This document shows, in pieces, positions 1 to 11,411 of a stretch of 64,000 nucleotides of DNA. The stretch's first letter is position 1, and each line of letters opens with the position of its first letter. Source of the DNA: Malachius bipustulatus (Eukaryota > Arthropoda > Insecta > Coleoptera > Melyridae); contig OU342632.1 in assembly GCA_910589415.1 (NCBI GenBank), positions 51,263,341 to 51,327,340 on the forward strand. The letters run 5' to 3'. The notes beneath the pieces are model-generated. The model had not been told where the DNA came from, did not search any database, and saw nothing but the letters and a program-made list of their open reading frames with translations. The translations under genes were made by a program, and so were the position numbers.

Positions 1-138
1 AACTTCGTTTTTTTTCACTTGAAACCTACACCTGTGACCAAATGTTCCGAAAATATGACATCTATCTGTTCAAACATCTCCGCGTCAAGTAAACGTCATC
101 GAGTGAATGGGCTACCCTCCAGGCTACCCTAGGTACTT

Positions 139-170
139 TATATAATATAATAATAATAATAATAATAAAG
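139..170. repeat. Trinucleotide (TAA)n tail of the LINE
   Basis: A run of ataataataat at the 3' end of the minus-strand LINE. Simple 3' tails of this kind are typical of poly(A)-less LINEs. A similar tail ends the separate LINE at 26604-28104. Confidence 0.75.
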
Positions 171-393
171 CGCCTTTATTGGATATATTGTACAACATTA
201 TACAATATATTATATTATAATGGCATGAGGCGAAGTCTAGCTAATCGCTACTACACTCAACCTCATTACTAATATAAATATATTAAGCACAACATTCAAA
301 TAATAATGAGCTTGAGACACTGTCAACAATAAGTAGATATAAACAACAAAGGGATAACTGAGTGCAACCAGTCAGCAAATTCAGTAAATTAAA

Positions 394-2000
394 TTAGCCC
401 CCGGCCAGGTGAAAAACCTGTCCTGCTCTCCGAACGAGGTCCGACCTATAACGCTTTTTAAAGCAATATAGAGTAGCATTCTTAAAACTATCAGGTATAG
501 AATTATACACAGAGACGGCGTTGTACGAAGAACATTTTCTAAATGAGCCAAGGCGATATCTCGGCATCATTAAAGTTCTACCATGTCTGATAGTTCGTCC
601 ATGCATATCGCCTCTAAATAAAAGCTTTTCCCTAAGGTAAGAGGGAGAAGATGTAGCCAGAAACCTAAAGACGAATGATCCCATGTGATACCTAAAGATG
701 TCGTCCATTTTAAGCCATTCAAGAGTGTTTATTTTCTTGGATACCCTGTCCTGTTTGCGAAGACCATATACAAACCTGCAACAATAGTTTTGATTTTTTT
801 GGAGCCTGTATTCAGTCGTTTGATAAAGGCATGGATAGTACAAAAGTAAACCATAATTTAAAATGGAGAGAACTAAGGTCTCGCAAAGTTTCCTCCTTAA
901 TGCAAAATTTAATAACTTTCTATTCCTGTACAACTGTCTCAGGACCAGATAGGACTTCTTTACTAAAAGAGAAACATGTTCTTCAAATCTGAGCCTGCAG
1001 TCAAATATCAACCCAAGATTCCTAGTCGTCTGCGAGGTCTCAAGAACACTTCCCTGGATGACTAGTTGTAAATTATCAGTATCTACAGGAACAGAACCAG
1101 GAGAGAAATTCATAACTTTGCATTTTCTAGAGTTTAGCCTGAGATTATGTGCCTTTGAAAAATGCTCTATGTTCGAAAGGTCATAGTTAATGAGTTCTGA
1201 AGCAATTCGAGCTAGTTCCGGTTTAAAGGAATAATGTAGTTGGATATCATCGGAAAATGAATGTATATTAACGAAATCTAGGGATTTCCAGATGTCATAA
1301 ATTAAAAAGAGCAACGGACCCAACACCGACCCCTTCGGAACGCCAGAAGTGACTTGAGAAAATAACGATGACGAATTCTCAACCACAACCTTCTGTTGCC
1401 GATCATCCAAGTAGGACTGGAAGAAGGCACAAGACTGGCATCAAAGCCATAGTATGCAAGCTTGGAACACAAAGTTGATGATCCAAGGTGTCGAATGCCT
1501 TGGAAAAATCAAGCAGGACAACCGACGTAGCAAGTCCAGTGTCCAGCGACTTAATAATATGATCGACAATATCGACAAGAAACGTGGTTGTACTAAAGCC
1601 CTTGCGAAAGCCAGACTGAGACTCGGATATTATCCACTGCTCAATAATATATTCGTATACCTGCTTTGACACTACTTTTTCCAAAATCTTTGACATAGTA
1701 GGAAGGATGCTTATAGGACGCAAGTCACTATAAGTTGAGGAGTCTTCGTCTTCGGTAGTGGCAAAATAATGGAGCTCCTTCAAGCCTTCGGAAAGTAGCC
1801 AGACTCCAAACAAGTGTTTATAATATGCGCTATGAATGGCGCAACGACGTGTGCACAATATTGAAGCATTTTTGCCGTTACATTGTCAACTCCTACGCGG
1901 CAGGCTTCAGACCCATTACAATGGATTTAACCTCCTCGACTGTGCACATTTTAAACTGAAATGAGACATTTTCATTGTATTTTCGCATTTTATAGTAATG
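394..2000 (-). pseudogene. LINE reverse transcriptase (broken)
   Basis: Two overlapping minus-strand frames (1858-1403, then 1410-394) together make a LINE reverse transcriptase. The first carries LRPISILPTMSKILEKVV and motif A LLDFSKAFDT. The second carries GVPKGSVLGPLLFLIY and the catalytic box, here SFSDDIQLHY, where FADD has become FSDD, followed by the thumb and a C-terminal tail ending at 394. A frameshift near 1405 separates motif A from the palm, and another lies between 1860 and 2000, where the upstream 'GVDNVTAKML'-type segment is in a different frame. The enzyme would copy the element RNA at a nicked target; this copy cannot. Confidence 0.85.
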
Positions 2001-2056
2001 AGTGGTCTCTTGACAGTTATTTTTTTAGTGAATACGGACAAAAAGTACCTGTTTAT

Positions 2057-3060
2057 CTAATCAGCATTCCTTAAGTTAATAGGAATCTCAGTTGAAGTTC
2101 TATGCTTAATATTAAGTTTATCAATAGCTCTCCAAAATTTCCTGCTGTTATGACTCTTGGACAAAAAGTCGAGGTAAGCGGACTTTTCCCTTCTAATGGC
2201 GCCAGTAACCGTATTACGCAGATCCCTATAATAAATCAGATCAGTCACGCTTTTAGTACGTTTATACCTACTCAGCGCACCGTCACGCAGTTTCATCATG
2301 TCGCGGATGTTAGGAGTCAACCAAGGAGCTTGCTAGCTCTGGACGAAGTAAATGGAGCATGTAAATCAAACAAATAAATGATGTTCTCTACAAAGAATTT
2401 GACTTTCTCATCCTTATCTTTCATATACAAAATTTCTTCCCACCTCACCCTCAACAGATCTCCATTAAAATCAGCTACCGAAAATCTGCTAAAATCCCTG
2501 TATGTAATGAGCCTTGGTTTTGGTCGAATGTATCTAATATCAATTGAGCAGTACACGGCACGATGATCAGCAATCTGATGTTCTAGAACACCAGAGTCCA
2601 ACACCAGATTATCCCTGTTAGTGAAAATAACATCCAAAAGAGTTTGAGAGTTAGCCGTAATACGAGTGGGTTCGTCTATCAACTGAACAAAATCGTAAGA
2701 CTCAATACAACGCGCAACCGCAGAATCCACCAGCTGACCCTCATTTATATCTCCCATCAACACTACGTGGTCATTTTGAGGTGTTATAAATAACAAACTA
2801 GAGTCCAAGTATTCTATGAAATCTCGCAGACCACATGCAACTGTACGATAGATGACCCCGACCAACATGCAGTGTCTCCGAATCTTGATCGTGACAAACA
2901 AATGCTCAATGCCCTCTGGAGATTCATAATCTCACATGACCACAGCGCACTCAAAAGAGCTTCGAATATAGATGCCTTTATAAACTGGCAACAGTACAGC
3001 GCCCTCCTACAACGCAGGAAGCAGGAACTAACTACCATCCTGGCGTTTATGTTTACCATG
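2057..3060 (-). pseudogene. LINE endonuclease domain and linker (broken)
   Basis: The minus strand encodes the second half of an APE-type endonuclease, the enzyme that nicks target DNA for target-primed reverse transcription. Visible are VGVIYRT, the catalytic-type loop VVLMGDIN and, downstream, the ADHRAVY motif corresponding to the conserved SDH box (Ser replaced by Ala). The frame from 2901 to 2317 is open; upstream of 2901 homologous protein continues but with in-frame stops, ending at about 3060, so the N-terminal catalytic residues are absent. At about 2320 the frame shifts into an 87-codon linker (to 2057) rich in basic residues that leads to the reverse transcriptase. Domain identity is good; the gene is non-functional. 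Confidence 0.8.
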
Positions 3061-3085
3061 GATAAATTGCCATAAAGAACAATAA

Positions 3086-3515
3086 TACCTACAAACAATC
3101 AAAAGCTGATAAACATCAATCGTAAGTGAAAATGTTAGTGTCAAAAACCAAAAATGATAATTTAATTCAGGATTTTATTGAATCAAGGCTAGCAGAAAAA
3201 GGACCCTGTAGAACTGAATAAGGGAGGATGAAAAATGTGGAAATCAATCGTGAGAAAAGCAGGATTCAGTTTTTAACATTCAGATCTGATGAACGAAATT
3301 GAAAAGCACATAATAGATCTAGGAAAAGCTAGGTTACGATAACCATTGCTGATATTATCAAGTTGTTAATATTTTGTGAATGTTATATTTAGTTTAGGTT
3401 CTCTGCTATGAATAACTAAACTTTATGACTACGAATTTAAGAAACATTGTAAGTATTATTTAATAAAAAAAATCAATTCATGTTTTCAACCCCTACTTTG
3501 TAGAATCTCTGCATA
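3086..3515. other. AT-rich spacer without recognisable gene
   Basis: I see no open frame with family resemblance and no clear inverted or direct repeat in this stretch. Confidence 0.5.
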
Positions 3516-3970
3516 CTGATTGATGATAAATAAAACAATAATGTTTTAAAAAATTATACGGTATATTGATGGATAATATAAACGTTTACACGTACATGTT
3601 CGTGAAAGCTGCGTACTCACTAGAGCACGAGCCCCGAACGAGCGCCCCGAACAGAGCTAAACCGCCCAGATGTGGACGGGCATCCGAACAGAGCCAAGCA
3701 CGCTCAGGTTGTTCGGCGAACGTGCTCAGACCGATCCGAGCTCTGTCGGTACATCAAAGGATGTTCGCGTTCAGTCTGGACGGGATGCTCCGAATGCTCG
3801 TTCGGGGCTCGGGTGAAAAATATAAACGCCCCGAATGCTCGGCTTTGCTCTGTTCGGCGCGCTCGTTCGGAGCAAATGCTAATGAGTACGCAGCTTAACG
3901 TTTATATTATCCATCAATATACAGTATAATTTTTTAGAACAATATTATTTTATATAATATCATCAATCAG
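3516..3970. mobile_element. Inverted-repeat element with GC-rich core
   Basis: The ends CTGATTGATGATA and TATCATCAATCAG are exact reverse complements. The pairing continues inward through ATTGATGGATAATATAAACG and GCTGCGTACTCA. The 455-bp element has a core much richer in GC than its surroundings, with the words CCGAAC and GTTCGG repeated many times on both strands. Two plus-strand frames cross it but look like by-products of the palindrome. Superfamily not assigned. Confidence 0.7.
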
Positions 3971-4027
3971 CAAAAAATCAATTATCTACTGACTTTTATG
4001 AAACAAATAATTTTTAATTGACATTTG

Positions 4028-5135
4028 TGTCAAGGGTAAAATATAGGATCGGTCGGGCTAACAGTATTTATCGTTTGGGTTCCGGATAAAATTAGTTCTT
4101 GACAGGTTGAAAGAGGGAGCTATATTGTTTCCGAATTTTTACTACAGATTAACTTCTCTCTAGCTAATTATACATATTTAATAGTTATTGATATTAATTG
4201 ACAATGTTATAATTTATTTGACATTTCTTGGTTACTAAAATATTCGATTGAAAAACATCGAAAAGGACTAAACAGCTATTCTTAGAGGGATTTATCTGGA
4301 TTGATACAGTTTTTACGACAGTGATTAGCATGTTATCTCCACCAGCACCGGCTATATAAAGAGCGCCACCTGAAGACTATGGCAAAGTATTGCTAGGTAT
4401 TGACTGGCAAGCAACTCTCTCTTCTAGGTGAACTGAGCCTGGAGATCAGCCGGGACATGTAGTGAGTGTCCCTACCTCCCTGGATAGGTAAGGTTAATGA
4501 ATTGAGTCAACCGAACTGTATCCGACATCGGAATCGTGGCCAGGGTGCATTGAGCTCTGGCAGGCGACCGATCATAACAGGCAATCAGCCGGCGCTGTAC
4601 TGAGGTGCCGGCGGCCCCCTTTATTCCCTACCCGGCCTGTATTGAAGGCCGGATCCAGTAACAGGCGTCCCGAAGTTGCAGTGAGACATCGGGAACGGCT
4701 TTTGTTTCAGAGAGCGCCTGCCGACGGGGGACGTTTCCCGAGTGGATCCCCGACGAGTATACCGGAGACGGCTGAGACCAGCACAGACAGCACGACTGCA
4801 AATAAGTTACTGGCGGTGGCCGGCGGACAGTTAAAGCATCGACGTCTGCAGCAGTGGTGCGGCCAATAGTAACAGTTGACGCCCCGGCGTGGTTATCTGA
4901 ACCCAATAAGACCACGCTACGGAACGAGATCCGACCCATTCTAGCACTCGTGGGTCAGGGTGAAACCAAGAATCCAGGACAAATTGTCTAATCGATAATC
5001 ATATAGCCACGATATATGTAAATACGATTATTTGTTAATAAAACTCATAATTTTTAAATTGACTTGTCACGGGTACAAAGGGGCGGATATCCATCCCTGG
5101 GAACTTACCTCTACCCACAGAAAAATCCCGTTACA
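4028..5135 (+). repeat. Solo-LTR-like block (about 1.1 kb)
   Basis: The segment starts TGTCAAGGG and ends CCCGTTACA, so its tips form a short imperfect inverted repeat of the TG...CA type. A TATA box (tatataaa at 4353-4360), a GC-rich body and a late AATAAA (about 5037) follow the U3-R-U5 order of an LTR. No second copy or pol sequence is near, so a solo LTR is the simplest reading. I could not find a matching target-site duplication, so the exact ends are uncertain. The short frames inside it do not resemble known proteins. Confidence 0.5.
4353..4360 (+). promoter_or_regulatory. TATA box in the solo-LTR-like block
   Basis: The sequence tatataaa lies in a GC-richer context about 325 bp from the proposed LTR start, where a U3 promoter would be expected. 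Confidence 0.4.
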
Positions 5136-6131
5136 AAACATTCACAGTTTTACTCTTTATTAGTTCAGTGAATCATATTTTTGGTTTGAATAACGAATGT
5201 GTTGTGGGTAAGTATAGTATTTCCTGATATTCGCAGATTGAAAAAGTGTAATCTGTGTACTTGACCAATATTTTGAGCTATTAGGTTAGGCAGTAAATTA
5301 TCAATTAATATTATTATCAAATATTAAATGAGTGTGATGAGAGTTAAACTGAAATGGAAAATACCTAAAATAATAGCACAAACTAAAATTGCAATGAAAT
5401 ATTTTCAACCCCAGAATTTAAAATAAAGTTATTAGTATTTTAGTATTTTTTCTTATTCAGATATTCAGACTATACTTGGTAAATGTGAAATAAAAAGTTA
5501 GGTAGTAGATAAAGTATAGTACAATATCTCGAGTTGAAAGACAATTTTGCACTTGCGGAAAATGTCACTTTCAACTCTTGTTATGTAATATACTATTATT
5601 GTTATTTGGAAAAGATTTGATTCTGTTTTTTTCTGAACTGTGTCTATCCGGTATTTTGAGTTTTAAACTTTTTCAAAAATCTTATACTGTTCAATTTTTA
5701 ATTCACGAGATTTCCTCCTGTTTAGCGTGTTCCCGCTTTAAACATATATCATGTTTCCTTGTTTAAATTTATCGCCTTTGGAATTTTTGTCGTATATTGT
5801 TTTGTTGTAGTTACGTGATTTTGTTGTAGTTTTTTTCCACAAAATTTCCTAACGCTGATTTGTAAGAAACGATGTTCAAGTGATGTTCCTCCATTTGGAG
5901 TATTAACCAATGTAATATGGAGAAAGGTTGTGATTGACAGTTGCAGTGCTTCTGTAAAGGGAGATGATGATGAAGGAGAAAATTAACGCATCTTCCGCTG
6001 AATAGAGTTTGCAATGGTACTGTTATCTTCTCTTAACATAATATGTTAAGATTTACATAGACTGTATTACTGACTGAAACAAAATTGTCGTGATTTCTTG
6101 TATTTATCATCCGATGAAATTTGTTAATATA
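5136..6131. other. AT-rich spacer, no gene seen
   Basis: Only short frames without recognisable motifs. No repeat structure that I could detect. Confidence 0.5.
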
Positions 6132-6370
6132 CTATACCTCAGTCGGCCAAAAGATATAGTAATAAAAGTGCGCGGTAAGTTTACAATCCAGGTAGGCAGA
6201 CCTTATACACAAGAATTATATACACAAACCTTAGAATGCCCTTCTCATTGGTTTACCGGAACCAGGTAACCAATAAATAAGGCACTATCAGCCTACAGAT
6301 GTGACTACTTGGACCTTAAAAGTTTTGTGCGCAGTTTTACTACTATATCTGTTGGTCGACTGAGGTATAG
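6132..6370. mobile_element. Small inverted-repeat element (MITE), about 239 bp
   Basis: The ends CTATACCTCAGTCG and CGACTGAGGTATAG are reverse complements, and the pairing extends imperfectly for about 38 bp (AAAGATATAGTA with TACTATATCT, then GTGCGC on both sides). The core is non-coding. The size and the TA-rich flanks fit a non-autonomous DNA transposon, probably of the TA-inserting type. Confidence 0.7.
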
Positions 6371-7355
6371 CTATAATCCCTAAATAACATTCAATTTAAT
6401 AAGCTGTCATTTCTAAACAGTCTGGCGTTATAAAGACCCGATATTTTATAATCAGTCATGTTGACATAAGACAGCTAAAGAAAATAATTTAGTATGCTTT
6501 ATATGATTTTTTTCTTTAATTTCAAATGCCTACGCAGAATATTCTCAAAGTCAATTATTACAGTTTCGGCTAAATAATTCAGCCTGTAGTACATTTTACG
6601 TATTCTCTGACTATTTATTAAAGTTTTGATTTTGTTTAATCAAATCCAACGTCTAAATTTTATAACTTCTTATTGCAATGAAATAATTCACTCAAAAATT
6701 GGTATACTGAACTTTAATATAAATAAATTCAATTAGCAATCATCAGCTACTGTTCTTGTAATCAAGAGTCTCTCAAGAGATTTGAATCACAAATGATTTA
6801 GAATATTAAATTAACAAGCTTCTAGGATTAAATCACTTGTATATTTGGAGTTTCATTTCGGAATGTTCATTAGGTAGCTACTGATTTATTAATTAAATTA
6901 TTCTTATACAAGTACTGGCTGCTTCATAAAGGCTGGCCACCATATCTTAGGAACTATTGGTCCTAGAGCCTCCATCAGGCTTTTAAAAGGGACCATAAAA
7001 AAATCAATGAGATTTTCAAGATAGGCGTTCTTCCGGAAATACCGGACATTGAAACGTACTTTGTTATTTTAACAGGACACCATGTCCATGATAAATAAAA
7101 CAATGTTTTATTTTCAATTATTATTATTTTCAATTTTACGGTATGTTGCAAAGTAGCACCTTTAAATGTTTTTATTATCATTCCATTTCTCTAAAGATGC
7201 GGTTTTGAAAGCGGGAACAACACGTGTAGCGTCGTTAATCTCCACGTTAATTACTCACTGTACTCTAGAATTTTAAAATATTTGTATCATTTATTATCAA
7301 TATGCATAGATTCTACCACGTTAGGGTTGGGAACATAAATGCTAAGGACACCATG
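6371..7355. other. AT-rich spacer, no gene seen
   Basis: No frame with recognisable protein features; no clear repeat. Confidence 0.5.
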
Positions 7356-7611
7356 TATGGCTTGTCCATTGAGTGTTTTGTCCAATGAGATTTTACACTG
7401 ATCCTGACTATAAACGATTTGATTTTTTATGTTTTAATTCGTACAATTATAATAATTGATTTATATTATAATTATAATATTTATTATTAATATAATATAA
7501 ATATTGTAATATTTATATTATACAGTACGAATTAAAACATAAAAAATCAAATCGTTTATAGTCAGGATCAGTGTGGCATCTCACCGGACAACACTCACTG
7601 GACAAACCATA
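7356..7611. mobile_element. Near-perfect palindromic element with TA ends
   Basis: Two arms of about 90 bp face each other. The left arm reads ATTTTACACTGATCCTGACT and on to TTTTAATTCGTAC; the right arm is its reverse complement with few mismatches. The outer ends are TATGGCTTGTCC and GGACAAACCATA, and the centre is a very AT-rich loop. This is a palindromic MITE, non-coding, most likely mobilised by a TA-inserting transposase. Confidence 0.8.
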
Positions 7612-8719
7612 CCTATAATATTATTATAGTTTTAAACTGCCTGCTAAAATTAAGTGCTGATGGTTTTCATAGCTGGAGTTTCATTTGAGTAGTTAATGGA
7701 GAAGAGATAAAAGAAAATTCCAAATTTTAGTTTTCGAAATGGTTTACATTGAAATGACTCACCTTACCTACAACATGTCTCCACCTTAACTTTTCATGTG
7801 GTATCTTATTTTGTAGCTAAAATTTTTTACAGGGTGATTTTTTTTATAATTTTCGTCATTCATCTAATTTATGAACCAATTCAGATTTATGAATGATCCA
7901 AAAGTTCTTTCGCAGAATCTATATATGTACGACTGCTCGCAATAACATTTTCCTGGTCCACACTTGCGAACAAGGGAGGCCTAGGCATCTCTAACTGTTC
8001 TACGATTAATGACATAAAGTTCTTTGAACATTCAAGTTAAAGATTAGTAGGTTCATGTCCATTTTTACAACCTCGGAAGTTTCATACAGTAGTTCAAAAA
8101 TGTACAAAAATAAATAAATTTGTGGCTTCAATTTTACAAAATCAATCATAAATAAAAACAATTGAACTCAAGTTGAAAAATGAACGTATTAGCTAAAACC
8201 TTAGTTTTTAATAATTAAAAAAAAAGCTCAGACGAACGGAGGAACAGGCCATCAGCATTTGTTAATGTCTCTACTACCCAAATTGCACTTTCTCTTAAAA
8301 AAATTCTGATCAATATTTTTTTTATAACTTTACATTAATATTATTCTAATTTGACTAGACTATGTAAAGTGAAAATGTATTAACTGGATTTTCTTTGGAA
8401 GATTAGGTGGCAATCAAAAACGAATGGACGTCTTCTGTCTTTATATAGTTACAAAGAGAAACAAACAAGCAAAAAACAAAAAGCGTTGTTTATTATTTGA
8501 TCTCTAATGGTAAGTTAAATAAATATTCATGTTTTAAGGTGTTTTGTGGTCCTTAAGAGGTCCATAATATACGTCTTTAAGTTTTAGAGATTGATTCGTC
8601 GATTGACTGAGTTTTCCCACAGTTACCAATTCCACGACCGAGCTTTTGTAAAGGGTGTTGCAAAGTGCAACGTATAGATAAATTGCTGTCTGATGCTGGT
8701 GGAGTGAAGATAATTCATA
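7612..8719. other. AT-rich spacer, no gene seen
   Basis: No recognisable coding sequence or repeat in this stretch. Confidence 0.5.
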
Positions 8720-9531
8720 CTGGGAAAACAATAAATTGGAGCCCTTATTCTTCACACTACATGTATTTCCAGGTTAATTTACATCACAGGGTATTATCAC
8801 AGTCATGTGGTATCGCATTCGTTAAAGTTATTATTATAATGTCGACATGTTTCAACCTCTCAAGGCCATCTTCAAGATTAATATTGTATTTTAAAAATCC
8901 AAAAAATTCCAAGTAATCAGCTTCTCCCTCATCGTTAGCTGTCCGCCTCCAGCCTGTACCTTTCATTTAATTATGCGATCGGGTAGTATATCGGTGAAAT
9001 TATGAGTTAATTTTATAAATAGTGTCTTACATGTTGCTTTTTCGGGATTTAAAAATGATGGTTTTATTTTTATATTTCTGCGTGGACGATGGTGTTACAT
9101 GTTGGGCGGCTGGAGTCGAAGAGACTTTTTTTTTATAGTTTTATAAACATGTAACACCATCGTCCACACAGAAATATAAAAATAAAACCATCATGTTTAA
9201 ATCCCGAAAAAGCAACACGTAAGACACTATTTATAAAATTAACTCATAATTTCACCGATATATTTCACCCGATCGCATAATTAAATGAAAGGTGCAGGCT
9301 GGAGGCGGACAGCTAACGATGAGGGAGAAGCTGATTACTTGGAATTTTTTGGATTTTTAAAATACAATATTAATCCTGAAGATGACCTTGAGAGGTTGAA
9401 ACATGTCGACATTATACTAATAACTTTAACCAATGTGATACCACATGACTGTGATAATACCCTGTGATGTAAATTAACCTGGAAATACATGTAGTGTGAA
9501 GAATAAGGGCTCCAATTTATTGTTTTCCCAG
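8720..9531. mobile_element. Foldback element with ~380-bp arms
   Basis: From CTGGGAAAACA at the left to TGTTTTCCCAG at the right, two arms of about 380 bp are reverse complements with scattered mismatches, separated by a spacer of about 50 bp near 9103-9152. Each arm holds an identical-looking 60-codon frame (minus 8966-8784; plus 9285-9467) simply because the arms mirror each other. Each arm also contains a CTGAAGAtg...GAAACATGTC motif (see findings). No transposase is present. Confidence 0.8.
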
Positions 9532-10502
9532 AACGTATAGGTAGTTATTTTTGTGTTTCATTCTCCCAATTTTCCTGAGAATTATAAACTAAGGTTATCT
9601 CCCATAGATCTCTCTTTAAATGGGCGAAGGTATGTTTCGCCGGCGGATTCCTACGCCCGGGGGATGTAGTGCTAGGAAGGAACATTTAGTAAGTCAGACT
9701 GCCTCTCCGGAAACCTGTGGCTCCGTTTCTCGTCGTTAAATCTAATATCGCGGCAACATATAGCCTTGGCAGGACTTTTCCGAAAGTTGTTGCCCCTGTT
9801 AACTTAGACGTATATTAATTATTTATTATTTCACCTAACTATTATGGCGGTCTTATTTTGTTCAGATTTATAATTCAGAACCCTAATCGGCATAAAATTT
9901 TGCAACTTTTCTAATTCAACCAATCAAGATATTCTAGCTTTTCCAAGATCCCCATGTACTGCCACTTTAACTCGACACCCTGTATAGGGTTGATGTGCAT
10001 TAAGAGCGGTTGTAAACAATACAATTTTTCGTCCGACATATCGGACGCGGTAATGCCGATATTTGCGAAGTAAGCCGAGGCAATAATCATATGGAAGCTG
10101 AAAATTATATGTATAATTATTGCAGATTTGTTTATAAATTACCAAGATTTTAATATTTTTAAAATCGGCTTTATTTGTGAAAATTTTGGCAAAAGTCGGA
10201 TAACTAACTCAAAAAATCTTGTATTTTGACGTTTGGTATTTTATACAGTGTAAAAACAATTTAATGGGGGACTACAGGAATATCTTAAGCCATACGAGGT
10301 AGGTTAAATTGGAAAAAAGCTGCAATATTTTATGCTCAATGAGAATCTGAAAAAAATTCAGGATATTTTCAGTCGTTGCTGAAATATCCTGAAAAAAACT
10401 AAAAAAAATTTCTTATTTTAGCCACATCTTTTTTATTATTGTAAATAATAAAATTATATTTCCTAGGTTTACATAAATCTTCAAAAGCTATCCATTCGAC
10501 AC
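9532..10502. other. Intergenic, with a GC-rich patch and a 35-bp hairpin
   Basis: About 9600-9790 is GC-richer than its surroundings (gggcgaagg ... cgccggcgg ... cgcccggggg) but matches nothing I recognise. At 10358-10392 a hairpin of the form TCAGGATATTttCAG / CTGAAATATCCTGA stands out; nearly the same hairpin recurs in inverted orientation at 15491-15524 together with flanking sequence, so a dispersed repeat is present at both places. Confidence 0.5.
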
Positions 10503-10943
10503 TACAAAAATTTTCCAAAACTTCCAGATTCCAGAGTATTCATAGTCAAGTATTGTTTTTTTTTATGGCCGCCTTATCGTTTTTTGTGTCGTTCGATATA
10601 AAAAAAATCAAGGAAACCCAAAATCAAAATAATAAAAAAAATATTCCAAAAATTTCATTCTTCTTTTTTTGAAAAAAGAAAAAAAAAATCATCCAATTAC
10701 GTCAGTCATATTACTTGCCTTATGGTTTATTAATTTTTATGACATTCGGTATAAAAAATTGTATTTTTTTCGAAAAAAAAAAGAATAAAATTTCTTATTT
10801 TTTTTAATGTTATTAATTTTTGGTTTCCATATTTTTTTTATACCGAACAACCTAAAAAAAAAACAATATGGCGGCCATAAGAAAAACAAAAGTTGACTAT
10901 GTATAATACTCAGGGATCTAGTCGGCCTTGAAAATTTTTGTAA
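10503..10943. mobile_element. Foldback/MITE-like inverted repeat, about 440 bp
   Basis: Arms of about 125 bp pair from ACAAAAATTTTC (left) to GAAAATTTTTGT (right). Both include ATGGCCGCC or its complement, poly-T/poly-A stretches and a TCGATATAAAAAAAA-like segment. The core is a run of A- and T-rich homopolymers. Non-coding. Confidence 0.65.
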
Positions 10944-10945
10944 TG

Positions 10946-11411
10946 ACTGAATTAGAATTTATTTACTGTCTACATTTAGTAGGTTGCAATATGTATATAC
11001 ACAGCATACAAATCAGTCTTCGATATAAGATAATAATAATAAAATTAATAAATACAAATGTTAAAAAATCAACCATAAATATGGTGATGGATGATGTGTG
11101 TAGAGAAGAGAGAAAAACTTTATTGAATAAAGTGGACTGCCCATTTAACTTGGGTTGCATTAATACACAGCATATCGATCAATCAACAAATGACATAAAT
11201 ATTAAAAATGGTAACATAAATAATAATTAAGGAACATTCATTTTAAGAATAAATGTGTTTGTTTAAGATTCTGATGGAATCTATTAAAATTTGTTCAGAA
11301 ATTTCGTTAAAATTATTTCTAAGTTTAAGTTAAAGCGATTGAAGAATTCAATTACACTTTTACCGATTGTACCACGACTACCAAACCAAAGGCCGATGAC
11401 TTGAATTGGAA
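10946..11411 (-). pseudogene. R2-like retrotransposon fragment: C-terminus and 3' UTR
   Basis: Read on the minus strand, 11411-11284 encodes QVIGLWFGSRGTIGKSV then FFNRFNLNLE, matching the C-terminal end of the R2-like copy at 30530-33333 (there LGLWFGARGSISNSV, FFEKFNLNKD). Downstream, 11095-10946 matches the 3' untranslated region of that copy, down to the AATAAATTCTAATTC end. A stretch of about 170 bp at 11100-11280 has no counterpart in the other copy. This is the 3' end of the decayed minus-strand element whose middle lies at 12965-14537. Confidence 0.75.

Larger units (their letters stand above)
139..3085 (-). mobile_element. Degenerate non-LTR retrotransposon (Jockey/CR1-like LINE), 5' truncated
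   Basis: Read on the minus strand this copy runs from part of an endonuclease domain (about 3060 to 2317) through a linker to a reverse transcriptase (about 2000 to 394), then a 3' untranslated region ending in a short TAA/ATT-type tail at about 140-170. Order and motifs are those of APE-type LINEs. No ORF1 (nucleocapsid) is visible, so the 5' end is missing, as is common after incomplete reverse transcription. Several frameshifts and stops show it is dead. No clear target-site duplication was found. The clade (Jockey or CR1-like) is inference; the LINE identity is secure. Confidence 0.85.

Noticed and set aside
3566..3929. Frames of 110 and 85 codons near 3.6-3.9 kb
   Set aside because: They cover the GC-rich palindromic core of the 3516-3970 element; low-complexity CCGAAC repeats lengthen frames by chance.
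4628..4939. Frames on both strands around 4.6-4.9 kb as a gene
   Set aside because: They lie in the GC-rich body of the solo-LTR-like block, overlap each other on opposite strands and resemble no family.
8784..9467. Two nearly identical 60-codon frames on opposite strands as real small genes
   Set aside because: They are mirror images caused by the foldback arms; no start context, family resemblance or conservation beyond the DNA repeat is visible.
9600..9790. GC-rich patch as ribosomal RNA, which would explain R2-like elements nearby
   Set aside because: I could not recognise any conserved rRNA segment in it, and the R2-like copies are not adjacent to it.
10928..11230. 100-codon plus-strand frame
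   Set aside because: It is antisense to the 3' UTR and C-terminus of the R2-like fragment, shown by the match with 33180-33330.
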